Shown here: piece by piece, positions 1 through 8,713 of the stretch
How the letters are laid out: each line of letters begins with the position of its first letter
How positions within the stretch are numbered: position 1 is the stretch's first letter
NCBI RefSeq assembly: GCF_014385165.1
Contig: NZ_JACRTF010000001.1
Coordinates: 930,001 to 994,000 of the forward strand
Reading direction: 5' to 3'
Source of the DNA: Jilunia laotingensis
Lineage (GTDB): Bacteria > Bacteroidota > Bacteroidia > Bacteroidales > Bacteroidaceae
DNA length: 64,000 nt
Translations under genes and position numbers: made by a program
The notes under the pieces: generated by a model
Told to the model about the DNA's origin: nothing
The model's database searches: none
What the model saw: the letters and a program-made list of their open reading frames with translations, nothing else

Positions 1-353
1 TCAACAAATGGATGTTCATATACGCCTCGATGTGTTATATTCCATTTTCCTATAATGACATAGCAATCATCCAATGGGAAACCATATCTGCCACGGCTAT
101 CTTCCAAGTGTCGTATGTAGTGTTAGGGGGAAGCTTCATCGCCTATATCTGCGTGATGACGGCACAGAAACTATTACGCCCAACCGTAGTGAGCATGTAT
201 AATTACGTCCAACCGATTGTAGCTTCCATCGCAGCGGTCATCATGGGAGTAGGCACTTTCGGATGGGCAAAAGGCTTAGCCATCGGACTTGTATTCCTAG
301 GGGTCTACATCGTGACACAAAGCAAATCGAGAGCGGATCTTATCAGCCGTTGA
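1..353 (+). CDS. EamA/DMT-family inner-membrane transporter, C-terminal fragment
   Basis: Partial gene: the reading frame is open to the left edge, so the true start lies outside the window and only about 117 residues are seen. The piece is very hydrophobic, with several transmembrane segments and short loops. It includes the helix-turn region around RPTVVSMYNYVQPIVASIAA, which is typical of the second EamA half, and ends in a short basic tail (QSKSRADLISR). EamA proteins are ten-helix drug/metabolite exporters of the inner membrane; the substrate cannot be told. The next gene is convergent and starts its 3' end about 100 bp away. No clear terminator was seen between them. Confidence 0.8.
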   Translation, partial: NKWMFIYASMCYIPFSYNDIAIIQWETISATAIFQVSYVVLGGSFIAYICVMTAQKLLRPTVVSMYNYVQPIVASIAAVIMGVGTFGWAKGLAIGLVFLGVYIVTQSKSRADLISR

Positions 354-455
354 TCCAACTCGCCTATAAAAACGACGGATATCGGAAGGAACGATTCACA
401 CGTCTTGACCTATTCCAAAAATCCGTCGATTGCGATGTCTTTTGCTTTTGTATAA

Positions 456-1586
456 TCACTTCAGATAATTGTTGAAGAATCTTTCCAACTTGTCGAAAGG
501 TATTACATCCATCCGATCGTATAAATCCACATGGTTTGCTCCGGGAATAATCACCAATTCCTTGTTGTTGCCTTGCAACTTCTTGAAAGCATCCTCGCTG
601 AAATAACGAGAGTGAGCTTTTTCACCATGAATCATAAGTACAGCACTACGGATTTCATCACTATATGTGAGTAAAGGCATATTGATGAATGACAAAGCCG
701 AAGTCTTGTTCCAGCCATTGTTCGAATTTAGCGAACGGGAGTGGTAGCCGCGTCCGGTCTTATAGTAATCGTAGTAATCTTTTACGAACTGCGGAGCATC
801 TGCAGGAAGAGGATCGACCACACCTCCGGCAAGAGCATACGTACCTTTTTTCGCATCCTCAGTCCGCTGGGTGTTAAGCTGCCTACGAAGCTCGTAACGG
901 GCATCGGCATCCATCGAGTCGAAATAGCCGTTGGCATTGACGCGACTCATGTCGTACATGGTCGAAGTTACGGTTGCCTTAATGCGGGTGTCGATAGCCG
1001 CTGCATTGAGAGCCAAGCCACCCCAGCCGCAAATGCCGAGGATACCGATTCGTTCGGGATCGACATCATTGCGCGTTGAAAGGTAATCGACCGCAGCACT
1101 GAAATCCTCCGTATTGATGTCGGGAGAAGCCACATAACGGGGCTCGCCACCACTTTCGCCTGTGTACGATGGATCGAAAGCAATAGTCAGAAACCCACGC
1201 TCGGCAAGCGTCTGGGCGTAAAGTCCCGACGACTGTTCCTTTACGGCTCCAAATGGACCTGAAACGGCAATGGCGGGTAGTTTGCCTGTCGCATTTTTCG
1301 GTATGTACATATCGGCAGCGAGTGTGATCCCGTAGCGGTTACGGAAAGTCACTTTGCTGTGATTCACTTTATTGCTTTGTGGGAACACCTTATCCCACTC
1401 CTCCACTAAATTCAGATTTCCGTTCATCGTTATATCAGTATTAAATTTATCATCTGCCATTTGGGCGGGATTCTTCATTGCAACAATCTCTCCGGTAGAG
1501 TTTGCAGCAGACAAGTTTCCCATGATGCAAAAGCATGCTAACATTACGACACACAGCTTTCGTTTTGTCAAATTGATATCTTTCAT
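456..1586 (-). CDS. Secreted alpha/beta hydrolase with a cysteine at the nucleophile elbow
   Basis: A 376-residue alpha/beta-hydrolase fold protein. I chose the ATG at 1586 (MKDINLTKRK...) instead of 1646: the longer reading would start upstream of a good -7 element (1617-1624), and the 1586 start gives a clean signal peptide (KLCVVMLACFCIMGNLSAA). The core has the elbow GICGWGG, so the nucleophile is Cys instead of Ser, as in dienelactone hydrolases. An acidic segment HGEKAHSRYF and a late GANHVDLYD supply candidate acid and histidine. It resembles COG1073-type hydrolases of unknown substrate. It lies downstream of the ThrE gene on the same strand, about 110 bp apart, probably with its own promoter. 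The fold is sure; the substrate is unknown. Confidence 0.8.
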   Translation of the reverse strand: MKDINLTKRKLCVVMLACFCIMGNLSAANSTGEIVAMKNPAQMADDKFNTDITMNGNLNLVEEWDKVFPQSNKVNHSKVTFRNRYGITLAADMYIPKNATGKLPAIAVSGPFGAVKEQSSGLYAQTLAERGFLTIAFDPSYTGESGGEPRYVASPDINTEDFSAAVDYLSTRNDVDPERIGILGICGWGGLALNAAAIDTRIKATVTSTMYDMSRVNANGYFDSMDADARYELRRQLNTQRTEDAKKGTYALAGGVVDPLPADAPQFVKDYYDYYKTGRGYHSRSLNSNNGWNKTSALSFINMPLLTYSDEIRSAVLMIHGEKAHSRYFSEDAFKKLQGNNKELVIIPGANHVDLYDRMDVIPFDKLERFFNNYLK

Positions 1587-1616
1587 GCCACCTGTAATTT
1601 TATTGATTTCACTTTG

Positions 1617-1624
1617 CAAAGTTA
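1617..1624 (-). promoter_or_regulatory. Predicted -7 element for the alpha/beta hydrolase
   Basis: Minus-strand TAACTTTG matches the Bacteroides TAnnTTTG consensus and lies about 30 bp before the chosen start at 1586. No good -33 TTTG was found at the usual spacing. Confidence 0.45.
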
Positions 1625-1698
1625 AAGGATTGCAACAAGTGGCCACCTACCCCAATTACGGATATAACTACCTGATTTACGGATTTCTTTCCTTATTC

Positions 1699-3057
1699 CT
1701 ACCATTCCAGGAATTTGCCACGTGCTTTACGCTTTTGCAGTTCTTCTTGAAGAAATTTCTGACGGTCTTTAGCGATATACCGACGGGCAAAGATATTCGG
1801 AACGGCTACGCCCAGTGCAATGCAAAGAATGATCAAGGCTGAATTGATGCCATTGAAGAAAGCAAAGGTCACTTCCCCCACTACACCATGCATGCCGATA
1901 AAACCGAGCAGCGAACGGAACATCAGTACACCGGGAATCATCGGTATAACCGAAGGAATGGACAATACATGGTTGGGGACATGAAACCAATGAACGGCTT
2001 TGACACCAATCAGACTAACAACAAAACTTCCCATGAACGAGCCGATGACGGGACCAAACCCCAACTCGAAATTAACAAAATTACGGGTACATACCGCTAT
2101 AATACCTCCTAAGGCAACAACCCAAAGCAAACGACGCTGGATATTAAATATCATCGAGAAACCCATCGCAGAAATGGCAGCGGCAATGGCATAGACATAA
2201 TAAGGATCGTGCGGGATCATACTTAGCTCGCTGAACTTCTTATCGATACTGACATCCTCCATCACACACAGGCGAATAGCCAACACAATACCGAAAGCCA
2301 TCGCTCCAACCATCATCACCGTATTGGCGGCACGGGTGATACCGACCAACAAGTAGTTATCAATCATATCATCCACAAAATTAATCAAAGGAACTCCGGG
2401 GACAATAAACAGGGCACATGCCAGCAAAGGAAGATAAGGAGTGGACGACCAACCTGTAAATGATGAAAGATAAGCCAGACAAGTAGAGACAAAAGCTGCC
2501 ACACCGATACTCATATATACATTAAGCCCCGCCTCAAGAAGACGCGCACGTACACGGAAACCAGCGAAAGCGCAAATGGAAGCTAATAAAAAGGCCATCC
2601 AGTCGCTACCGAACAATTTGCAAAATCCACCACAGGCGAAACCAGCCCCAATAGCAACTACGTAAGGAGTATAATTGCGTGGTTGCTTACGGATTTTTTC
2701 CAACTCTTCTTCATACTGGTCGAGAGAATAATCCTTCTCTATGGCACGCCAGGAAAGTTTGCTGATAGCGGAAATGGCCGTCATATTAATGCCATGTGAT
2801 TCGCATTTCTGGAACTTGGAAAAAGAATGCGCCTCATCACTCAGGTTAACAATCAACATCGTATACCTTACATCGATATGCAATTTATCTTCCGGCAGAC
2901 CGAGGTAAGCTGCAACACGGTTCATATTCCGCACAATTCGATTGGTGTCTGCCGCGCTTTCCATTAGCAATTTACCGGTACGAAGCAATAAGTCTAGTTT
3001 ACGGCGTAGAAGCAAAAGTTGTTCTTCTTGCTCAGTCATCATCTTATTTGTAGTCAT
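1699..3057 (-). CDS. ThrE-type threonine/serine exporter (fused YjjP/YjjB halves)
   Basis: A 452-residue inner-membrane protein. The ATG at 3057 (MTTNKMMTEQEEQ) is preferred over 3156 because a -7 element (3097-3104) lies between them. The N-terminal part (about 1-120) is soluble and fits DUF1212 (YjjP-like). It is followed by a set of about five helices and then a second hydrophobic half fitting DUF3815 (YjjB-like). In many bacteria the two halves are separate genes; the fused form is usual in Bacteroidota. The family exports threonine/serine (ThrE of Corynebacterium) or succinate-like acids (YjjPB of E. coli), so the substrate here is open. The alpha/beta hydrolase follows on the same strand. 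Confidence 0.85.
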   Translation of the reverse strand: MTTNKMMTEQEEQLLLLRRKLDLLLRTGKLLMESAADTNRIVRNMNRVAAYLGLPEDKLHIDVRYTMLIVNLSDEAHSFSKFQKCESHGINMTAISAISKLSWRAIEKDYSLDQYEEELEKIRKQPRNYTPYVVAIGAGFACGGFCKLFGSDWMAFLLASICAFAGFRVRARLLEAGLNVYMSIGVAAFVSTCLAYLSSFTGWSSTPYLPLLACALFIVPGVPLINFVDDMIDNYLLVGITRAANTVMMVGAMAFGIVLAIRLCVMEDVSIDKKFSELSMIPHDPYYVYAIAAAISAMGFSMIFNIQRRLLWVVALGGIIAVCTRNFVNFELGFGPVIGSFMGSFVVSLIGVKAVHWFHVPNHVLSIPSVIPMIPGVLMFRSLLGFIGMHGVVGEVTFAFFNGINSALIILCIALGVAVPNIFARRYIAKDRQKFLQEELQKRKARGKFLEW

Positions 3058-3096
3058 CTCTATAATATTTATTTTCCTGTTTTGCTTTTGGGGGTG

Positions 3097-3104
3097 CAAA
3101 GTTA
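3097..3104 (-). promoter_or_regulatory. Predicted -7 element for the ThrE-type exporter
   Basis: Minus-strand TAACTTTG, a full TAnnTTTG match, 40 bp before the start at 3057. No convincing -33 box. Confidence 0.45.
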
Positions 3105-3381
3105 CAACTTTCTTTTTATAGTAAATCAGAATTGGTTTGCAAAAAAGCAAACTCACACCTGCATTGATTTACTACCATTGGAAGCCTCAATTTCCGCGAA
3201 CCAATTCCGTTTGAGTATAAAGCACTATCTACTATAGCCATGAAAGATAGCACGAAAAGACAAAATACGGCAATACTTCTTCCAGTGGAATGGGGAAAAC
3301 AGCTTGTCACAGTCATCTTTTAATCATGGAAGCGAGTGAAATCTTATTACATAAGCAAAGCCCCCAACTGAGGGCATCGTT

Positions 3382-3456
3382 GCTCGGTGATGAGGAGCCT
3401 CTTCCTCACCGAGGAAGAAGGTCTTCATCACCGAGGAAGAGGTCGTTCATCGGTGA
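3382..3456. repeat. Four-unit ladder of near-palindromic CATC-N3-GAGG motifs, 22-bp period
   Basis: Nine-base cores start at 3382 (GCTCGGTGA), 3404 (CCTCACCGA), 3426 (CATCACCGA) and 3448 (CATCGGTGA), exactly 22 bp apart. With the next two bases they form CxTC-N3-GAxG dyads; the unit at 3404 (CCTCACCGAGG) is a perfect dyad around ACC. The central triplet flips between GGT and ACC, so units point both ways. It is non-coding and related in sequence and period to the ladder at 62434-62530. Function unknown. Confidence 0.85.
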
Positions 3457-3718
3457 GGAAAAAACGGTCATCAATCAGCATTGACTATCAGCCACATAAG
3501 TTTGTAAGTTTGATCTTAAAGCACAAGTATCAAAAGCTGAAATTTATTGACATTCCCCTTTTAAGGATTCAGTAGACGATATGCCAAGCATTTGGTGCTT
3601 TCACCCACCCGCCTCTGGTGCCTATCCAATAAAAAAAGGCAGAAAAGGCGAATGCGGGAGAGAAAAAGACAGAAAAGACGGATAGACAAGATTTCAACCT
3701 ATTAGTGACAGCTGCATC

Positions 3719-5935
3719 TTATTCCAAATATATTTTAGTCCGGTAGTTCGTTTTCTCCCCGGTTACTTGCAGAATGTTTATTCCTGTTCCCCGGAGTTTT
3801 CCGGCATCGACTTGTACAGTTCCTCCGTCAGACTGGGTGGTGGTATATAACAATACACCGCCCGGACTGTACAGATTCACAGACACCTTGCCGGTTTCAC
3901 CGGGTGCAAAAACTTGAAAACTGCCGTCTACAGGATTCGAAACAAGCACTTTATTAATGTTCCTTTCCGCTTCCAGCCCGGTAATGCCTTTCAGTATCTC
4001 GAGCAGTCCGGCATAGGCATCAATCTTGCCGAATCCCCAAAGTTCCGCATTTTCGAAAGTGGTATATTCATCTCTGATAGCAGTCTTCTTCAGGACATCT
4101 TTGACACGTGCCGGTGTCAGATTCGGGTCAGCCTCGAGCCATTGCGCAATGATGCCGGTAACGGCAGGTGCCGCCATAGACGTGCCCCACATATTTCCCC
4201 AGTGGTACTTTCTGCCGTTAGCTTCTGTTTCTGCCGCTAACATTCCGTGATTCAGTTCCACATTGTTCTTGTCATATCCGTTGACCGCTGAAGTTACAAA
4301 AGTTCCCGGAGCAATCACATCCGGTCTGCGAACGCCTCGCATATCAGGACCATAGCTCGAATAATAGGATATTTCGCCCAATGGCATGGATTCACCGTAA
4401 TTAATCTCTTGCCCACCAATCGATTTATAAAAATTCTTAGAGTTATACGCACCTACCGTTATGGTACTATCCCCTGTCGCCAAGTCGCTGATAGAGTAAT
4501 CATAGTCTCCTCCAAGGCCAAAGCCTTGGCTGAAAAACTCATAACGATCGCCCACCCAGGCATCCACCTGCTCACCGGCATCACCGACGAACGCGAAACC
4601 CAACACATTATAAGCCGCTTCGGAAGATTCCACTTTAGACAGTTCTGATTCAATCAGGACGTGGAATTTACCATTATACGGATTGATCTCCGAAGCAAAC
4701 GCAATCGTTCCTTGATAGTATCGAGCCAATTCCGGCATCTTAGAAGAATCATAAACGACTTCTCCTTCTCCTCCAGGAAAGAATAGTGGAGTCTCATAGA
4801 CGATTTTTTCCGGGTAATACGATCTATACGCAAACATTTTCACTCCTATAGGGCTACTCGTTTTACTCCAAGCATCTACGTATCCATTGAAATCGCCTGG
4901 GCATACACATGTCTTCAATTCATTATCCTTTTCGGTGAATTGCCCGGTTAAATGTACCCGAGTACCCCCATTATTACCTGCCGAAACAGAAATAAGCTTG
5001 CCCTTCCCGCATATACCATCAAACATCCGAGGCAAAAAAGACGTACCGTCATGCGCCCCTTCATGCCCGCCAAGGCTGACATTTATGACGGCCGGCTTGC
5101 CGACACTTTCGGCATATCTGAATATATATGCTATGGAATTAGCAATATTTACATCCGTCAATGCCTCTTCCGGCATACCGCAACATACAATATCGGCTTC
5201 GGTTGCATAACCATAAAAATTGTTTCCCAAGTAAGCCCCTGCTGCCGTACCTAAGGTATGGCTACCGTGGGACTGGTTAGGATTATCAGTAGTAAGCTGG
5301 CTTATCTCCTCCGGGGCAGTGTACTCCGAACCGGGCAAAATGAACGTCTCACCCTCCAATTCAAAAGAAGGAGAAGTACCTGTGTTATCTTCAGGCATAT
5401 AAACCTGTTTTATGCGTAACCGCCCGTCAGTATCCATAAATGAAATATGATTGAAATCGAAGCCCGTATCACAAATACCGACGATCACTCCCGATCCGGT
5501 ATAGGGTTGTTTCAAGCCGGTGGCATCCTGCACGAACTCCCCCTTTGTTAAATGCCGGCTTGCATCATTATGCGGTTTTACAGGCTTCTCCACATCAAGC
5601 TGCTTGATAGCGTCCGATTCGGCAAGTGCCGTAATCTTATCCACCGGAATCTCTACAGTCAATACGTTTCCAACTCTGCAACACACTTTAGCACCTAAGC
5701 TGATTGCTTCTTCAACATTCGCACCCTCTTTCAATTCAATAAAAGCGCCTATGGTCGGTATGCCATTTCGCAGAGACGGCTTGGGGAATGACGAATGGCT
5801 ATGATAAACAGTATCCGTTGTTTGGGAATATTTTTTCAGAAATAAGCGGGTATAGGGAGTAATTTTGGTTTGTGCATCTACCAAAAGAGCGATACATGCA
5901 CAAACCAAGAAAAGAAAGACTTTCTTCGTCTTCAT
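3719..5935 (-). CDS. Secreted subtilisin-like (S8) serine protease with C-terminal sorting-like domain
   Basis: A 738-residue exported peptidase. A signal peptide (KKVFLFLVCACIALLVDAQ) is followed by an inhibitor-like propeptide region (about 25-120). The S8 catalytic domain shows Asp156 in ICDTGFD, His223 in QSHGSHTLGTAAG and Ser586 in GTSMAAPAVTG, so the triad is complete. The insert between His and Ser is long, as in large Bacteroidota subtilases. The last 75 or so residues (from NINKVLVSNPVDGSF) form a beta-sandwich ending in a basic strand (YRTKIYLE), like type IX secretion type-A sorting domains. Its ATG lies only 5 bp after the meaB stop, so it is probably co-transcribed with DUF1573-meaB. 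Likely periplasmic, surface or secreted; target protein unknown. Confidence 0.9.
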   Translation of the reverse strand: MKTKKVFLFLVCACIALLVDAQTKITPYTRLFLKKYSQTTDTVYHSHSSFPKPSLRNGIPTIGAFIELKEGANVEEAISLGAKVCCRVGNVLTVEIPVDKITALAESDAIKQLDVEKPVKPHNDASRHLTKGEFVQDATGLKQPYTGSGVIVGICDTGFDFNHISFMDTDGRLRIKQVYMPEDNTGTSPSFELEGETFILPGSEYTAPEEISQLTTDNPNQSHGSHTLGTAAGAYLGNNFYGYATEADIVCCGMPEEALTDVNIANSIAYIFRYAESVGKPAVINVSLGGHEGAHDGTSFLPRMFDGICGKGKLISVSAGNNGGTRVHLTGQFTEKDNELKTCVCPGDFNGYVDAWSKTSSPIGVKMFAYRSYYPEKIVYETPLFFPGGEGEVVYDSSKMPELARYYQGTIAFASEINPYNGKFHVLIESELSKVESSEAAYNVLGFAFVGDAGEQVDAWVGDRYEFFSQGFGLGGDYDYSISDLATGDSTITVGAYNSKNFYKSIGGQEINYGESMPLGEISYYSSYGPDMRGVRRPDVIAPGTFVTSAVNGYDKNNVELNHGMLAAETEANGRKYHWGNMWGTSMAAPAVTGIIAQWLEADPNLTPARVKDVLKKTAIRDEYTTFENAELWGFGKIDAYAGLLEILKGITGLEAERNINKVLVSNPVDGSFQVFAPGETGKVSVNLYSPGGVLLYTTTQSDGGTVQVDAGKLRGTGINILQVTGEKTNYRTKIYLE

Positions 5936-5940
5936 ATTTA

Positions 5941-7035
5941 CTATTTTCGTAAATCCTCAAAATAAGTATCCAGCAATGCTTTTGCAGCAATAAATGAGGT
6001 TAGATTGCCACTCAACACTTGGCGTTCTTTCTCCGCCAGCATCGATTCAATCTTTGCATTATGATAAAAACTATCACGCAACTGTTCGTTGATGCTCTCA
6101 TACATCCAATATTTGCTTTGCTCATTACGGCGAAATTCGAAATAGCCATTTCCCTTCACAAAGTCGATATATTCATACACCATGTCCCAGATTTCTTTCA
6201 CTCCGATATTATAGAAACCGGAGTAAGTCAATACTTGCGGAGTCCATCCCGAATCAGGAGCAGGGAAAAGATGCAATGCATTGCGGAACTGGGATGCGGC
6301 AAGTTTAGCTTTATCAATATTATTTCCATCGGCTTTATTAATGACAATACCGTCAGCCATCTCCATGATTCCTCGCTTTATGCCTTGAAGCTCGTCTCCC
6401 GTACCTGCAAGCTGAATCAACAGGAAAAAATCCACCATTGAATGTACGGCAGTCTCGCTCTGCCCCACTCCAACAGTTTCAACAAAAATCTTATCAAATC
6501 CTGCTGCCTCACAAAGAATAATCGTTTCACGGGTCTTGCGCGCAACGCCTCCCAATGAACCGGCCGATGGACTGGGACGAATGAATGAATCGGGATGAAC
6601 GGAAAGCTGCTCCATACGGGTTTTATCCCCTAAGATACTGCCTTTACTACGCTCACTGCTCGGATCGATGGCAAGGACTGCCAACTTCCCTCCTTTTTCA
6701 AGCACATGCAATCCGAAAACATCGATCGAAGTACTTTTACCGGCACCGGGAACACCGCTGATTCCGATGCGAATCGAATTGCCTGAATACGGCAAACACT
6801 TCTCTATTACTTCCTGAGCAATAGCCTGATGTTCAGGTCTTACACTTTCCACAAGTGTCACGGCACGGCTAAGAATCGTTATATTGCCCTTTACGATCCC
6901 TTCCACAAATTCAGCTACGGAAAGCTCACGTTTCCGAGGTTTACGTTTCAGATAAGGATTCACTGATGCGGGCTGTTCGATACCTTTGTTAACAACCAGC
7001 CCTTTATATTCTTCACTGTTTTCAGGATGTTCCAT
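5941..7035 (-). CDS. meaB: MeaB/ArgK-type GTPase, methylmalonyl-CoA mutase chaperone
   Basis: A 364-residue cytoplasmic GTPase. The Walker A motif GVPGAGKS is at residues 94-101, IDPSSERSKGSILGDKTRM follows as the family signature, ETVGVGQSE is switch II, and NKADGNN is the NKxD guanine-specificity motif. Family members protect and reload adenosylcobalamin-dependent methylmalonyl-CoA mutase, used by Bacteroides in propionate formation. The mutase subunits are not next to it in this window. Instead it sits 17 bp after a DUF1573 gene and 5 bp before an S8 protease. Length is normal, with a short N-terminal extension. Confidence 0.93.
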   Translation of the reverse strand: MEHPENSEEYKGLVVNKGIEQPASVNPYLKRKPRKRELSVAEFVEGIVKGNITILSRAVTLVESVRPEHQAIAQEVIEKCLPYSGNSIRIGISGVPGAGKSTSIDVFGLHVLEKGGKLAVLAIDPSSERSKGSILGDKTRMEQLSVHPDSFIRPSPSAGSLGGVARKTRETIILCEAAGFDKIFVETVGVGQSETAVHSMVDFFLLIQLAGTGDELQGIKRGIMEMADGIVINKADGNNIDKAKLAASQFRNALHLFPAPDSGWTPQVLTYSGFYNIGVKEIWDMVYEYIDFVKGNGYFEFRRNEQSKYWMYESINEQLRDSFYHNAKIESMLAEKERQVLSGNLTSFIAAKALLDTYFEDLRK

Positions 7036-7052
7036 GGTAATGGTATTTAGAT

Positions 7053-8120
7053 TTATCGTTTTACATTAATTTCGACTTTCGGTTGAACGGGATCGTTCGT
7101 GATCATCAGAATACGCAGGTGATGTTTCTTCTTACCAACGTTTTTCCGATGGATAGTCACACGCAGTTTCGTACTTTCACCCGGTTGCAGAAGTGCTTTC
7201 TTCAAACTTACGCCAACAGAAGAATTGAATACTTGCAATTTATTAATCTGCAAAGGCGATTTCCCCGTGTTGGTTATAACAATATCGTGCGAAGCTTTGT
7301 TTTTCTTTGCCAGACGGGCACTAAGATCGATATTGGTTTCAGACAGGCTAATAGATGGAGCATTCAGGCGGTCTTGCTCGGACATACCGGTAAAATCGGG
7401 AAGAAGAATAGCCGATACGGGAATCTCATTTTCCTCACCAACTTTATCGCCTGAGAAACGGGCCAGGTAGACAGATGTTTGGGTGAGTCCCAAATCGGTA
7501 AGTTGTTCCGTATCGAGCGTTAATTTGATTGTACCTTTCTTGCCTTTAAGAAGTACTTCAGGGCTCTTCTCCATCTTCAAATAAGGGGGAAGGTGCATCA
7601 GTACAGGTTCATAGGGACTCCCTGAAAGATTAACAACACTAAAAGTTATTGTCGGCTTCTCCCCACGATGTGCATCAGGAAAATCGAATTCGTTACGATC
7701 CAAACGAATTGAACCAATCGTATAAGGGTGCGTCTTTGTGTAATCGGTCACTTCACGAACCACCTCACCTGTAAATTTGAGATAAACCAGACTGGGCTGA
7801 GCGTTGCTGTAGATACCGACCGTCTTTTCAAAATGTCCCAAAGCTTCGGCATCGAAAGTAGCGGTGACAAATCCTTTATCACCAGGAGCAATAGGTGTTT
7901 TAGTCCAATCCGCAACCGAACAGGCACAGGATGTGGTGACATTGGTCAAGACTAAGGGTTTATCGCCTGTATTGGTGATGATATATTCCACACTCACAGG
8001 ATGCTTCCACTCTATCTGCCCGAAGTTATGCGTCTCTTTATTAGACGAGATTCGTGGTTGGGCAGCAACAAACAAAGTGATGAAAAAGAGAGTAATTATT
8101 GAGAATAAACTACGTTTCAT
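7053..8120 (-). CDS. Exported DUF1573 (Ig-like) protein
   Basis: A 355-residue secreted or periplasmic protein: a signal peptide (LFSIITLFFITLFVAAQ), then DUF1573-type Ig-like beta-sandwich units. The first spans about residues 24-115 (HNFGQIEWKHPVSVEYIITN, then TTSCACSVADW with the usual CxC). A middle unit covers about 140-235, and the last, about 255-355, has DIVITNTGKSPLQI and ends in ITNDPVQPKVEINVK. The family is very common in Bacteroidota and lacks an agreed function. First gene of the operon with meaB and the S8 protease, under the promoter at 8145-8174. Confidence 0.85.
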   Translation of the reverse strand: MKRSLFSIITLFFITLFVAAQPRISSNKETHNFGQIEWKHPVSVEYIITNTGDKPLVLTNVTTSCACSVADWTKTPIAPGDKGFVTATFDAEALGHFEKTVGIYSNAQPSLVYLKFTGEVVREVTDYTKTHPYTIGSIRLDRNEFDFPDAHRGEKPTITFSVVNLSGSPYEPVLMHLPPYLKMEKSPEVLLKGKKGTIKLTLDTEQLTDLGLTQTSVYLARFSGDKVGEENEIPVSAILLPDFTGMSEQDRLNAPSISLSETNIDLSARLAKKNKASHDIVITNTGKSPLQINKLQVFNSSVGVSLKKALLQPGESTKLRVTIHRKNVGKKKHHLRILMITNDPVQPKVEINVKR

Positions 8121-8144
8121 GCTTTACATTATTATATTATAGCA

Positions 8145-8174
8145 CAAATGTAGGAGTTTTAAATGAGAAACAAA
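8145..8174 (-). promoter_or_regulatory. Promoter of the DUF1573-meaB-protease operon
   Basis: Minus-strand -7 TACATTTG (8145-8152) with a -33 TTTG (8171-8174) 18 bp upstream. It lies 25 bp before the DUF1573 start. Confidence 0.65.
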
Positions 8175-8185
8175 ACGGATTGAAA

Positions 8186-8226
8186 GAAAAAGAGACGTAC
8201 TATCCTTCTATCGGACAATACGCCTC
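8186..8226 (-). terminator. Intrinsic terminator after the HIT gene
   Basis: Minus strand: a 14-bp stem (GAGGCGTATTGTCC with GGATAGTACGTCTC, three G-U pairs), a 7-base loop and a TTTTT tail. It separates greA/HIT transcription from the DUF1573 operon. Confidence 0.75.
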
Positions 8227-8259
8227 TGCTTATCATATCATTCTAAAAGGGAAGAAAAA

Positions 8260-8661
8260 TCATTTATTCATCCATGCTTGCTGGATATCAGTGGCAATTG
8301 CCTTGAACTCTTCATCGGATAATTTCTGTTTCGGGTTGGAAATAATCATATCCGACTCTTTATTAATAGGAATCAGATGGATATGAGCATGAGGAACCTC
8401 CAGCCCCATAACAGCCACACCTACACGTTTACAAGGAACAGCTTTTTCAATGGCACGGGCTACCGACTTTGCAAAAACGTGCATAGCTGCCAAGTCATCG
8501 TCGTTTAAATCAAAAATATAATCAATCTCCTGTTTAGGAACAACCAAGGTATGTCCCTGTACTAACGGATTAATATCAAGGAAAGCAAAGAAACGATCGT
8601 CTTCCGCCACCTTATAGCAGGGTATTTCACCTGCGATAATTCTACTGAATATTGTTGCCAT
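8260..8661 (-). CDS. HIT-family (Hint-like) nucleotide hydrolase
   Basis: A 133-residue protein of the histidine-triad family. N-terminal TIFSRIIAGEIPCYKV is the classic Hint start, and the active-site HxHxHxx is seen as PHAHIHLIPI near residue 95. Hint proteins hydrolyse adenosine phosphoramidates and acyl-adenylates in the cytoplasm; the exact cellular substrate in Bacteroides is not established. It follows greA by 52 bp on the same strand with a hairpin between them and no evident promoter of its own, so it probably depends on readthrough from greA. Confidence 0.92.
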   Translation of the reverse strand: MATIFSRIIAGEIPCYKVAEDDRFFAFLDINPLVQGHTLVVPKQEIDYIFDLNDDDLAAMHVFAKSVARAIEKAVPCKRVGVAVMGLEVPHAHIHLIPINKESDMIISNPKQKLSDEEFKAIATDIQQAWMNK

Positions 8662-8679
8662 AACCTTACTATATAAAAT

Positions 8680-8710
8680 AAGGCAAGCTCCTTTAAGGAG
8701 ACCTGCCTTT
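8680..8710 (-). terminator. Hairpin between greA and HIT, possible weak terminator
   Basis: Minus strand: AAGGCAGG...CTTGCCTT with a second paired block TCTCC/GGAG and one bulge, followed by TATTTTAT. The stem is imperfect and the T tract broken, so it probably terminates only partly. Confidence 0.5.
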
Positions 8711-8713
8711 GTG

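Larger units (their letters stand above)
3058..3718. other. Intergenic region holding a 22-bp repeat ladder
   Basis: About 660 bp between the S8 protease 3' end and the ThrE start. Apart from the ThrE promoter and the repeat ladder at 3382-3456 I see no gene. Short open frames here run across the repeats and have no plausible coding signal. Confidence 0.7.

Noticed and set aside
3290..3575. Short plus-strand open frames across the first ladder
   Set aside because: Their residues come from the repeated motif; there is no start signal and no conserved protein feature.
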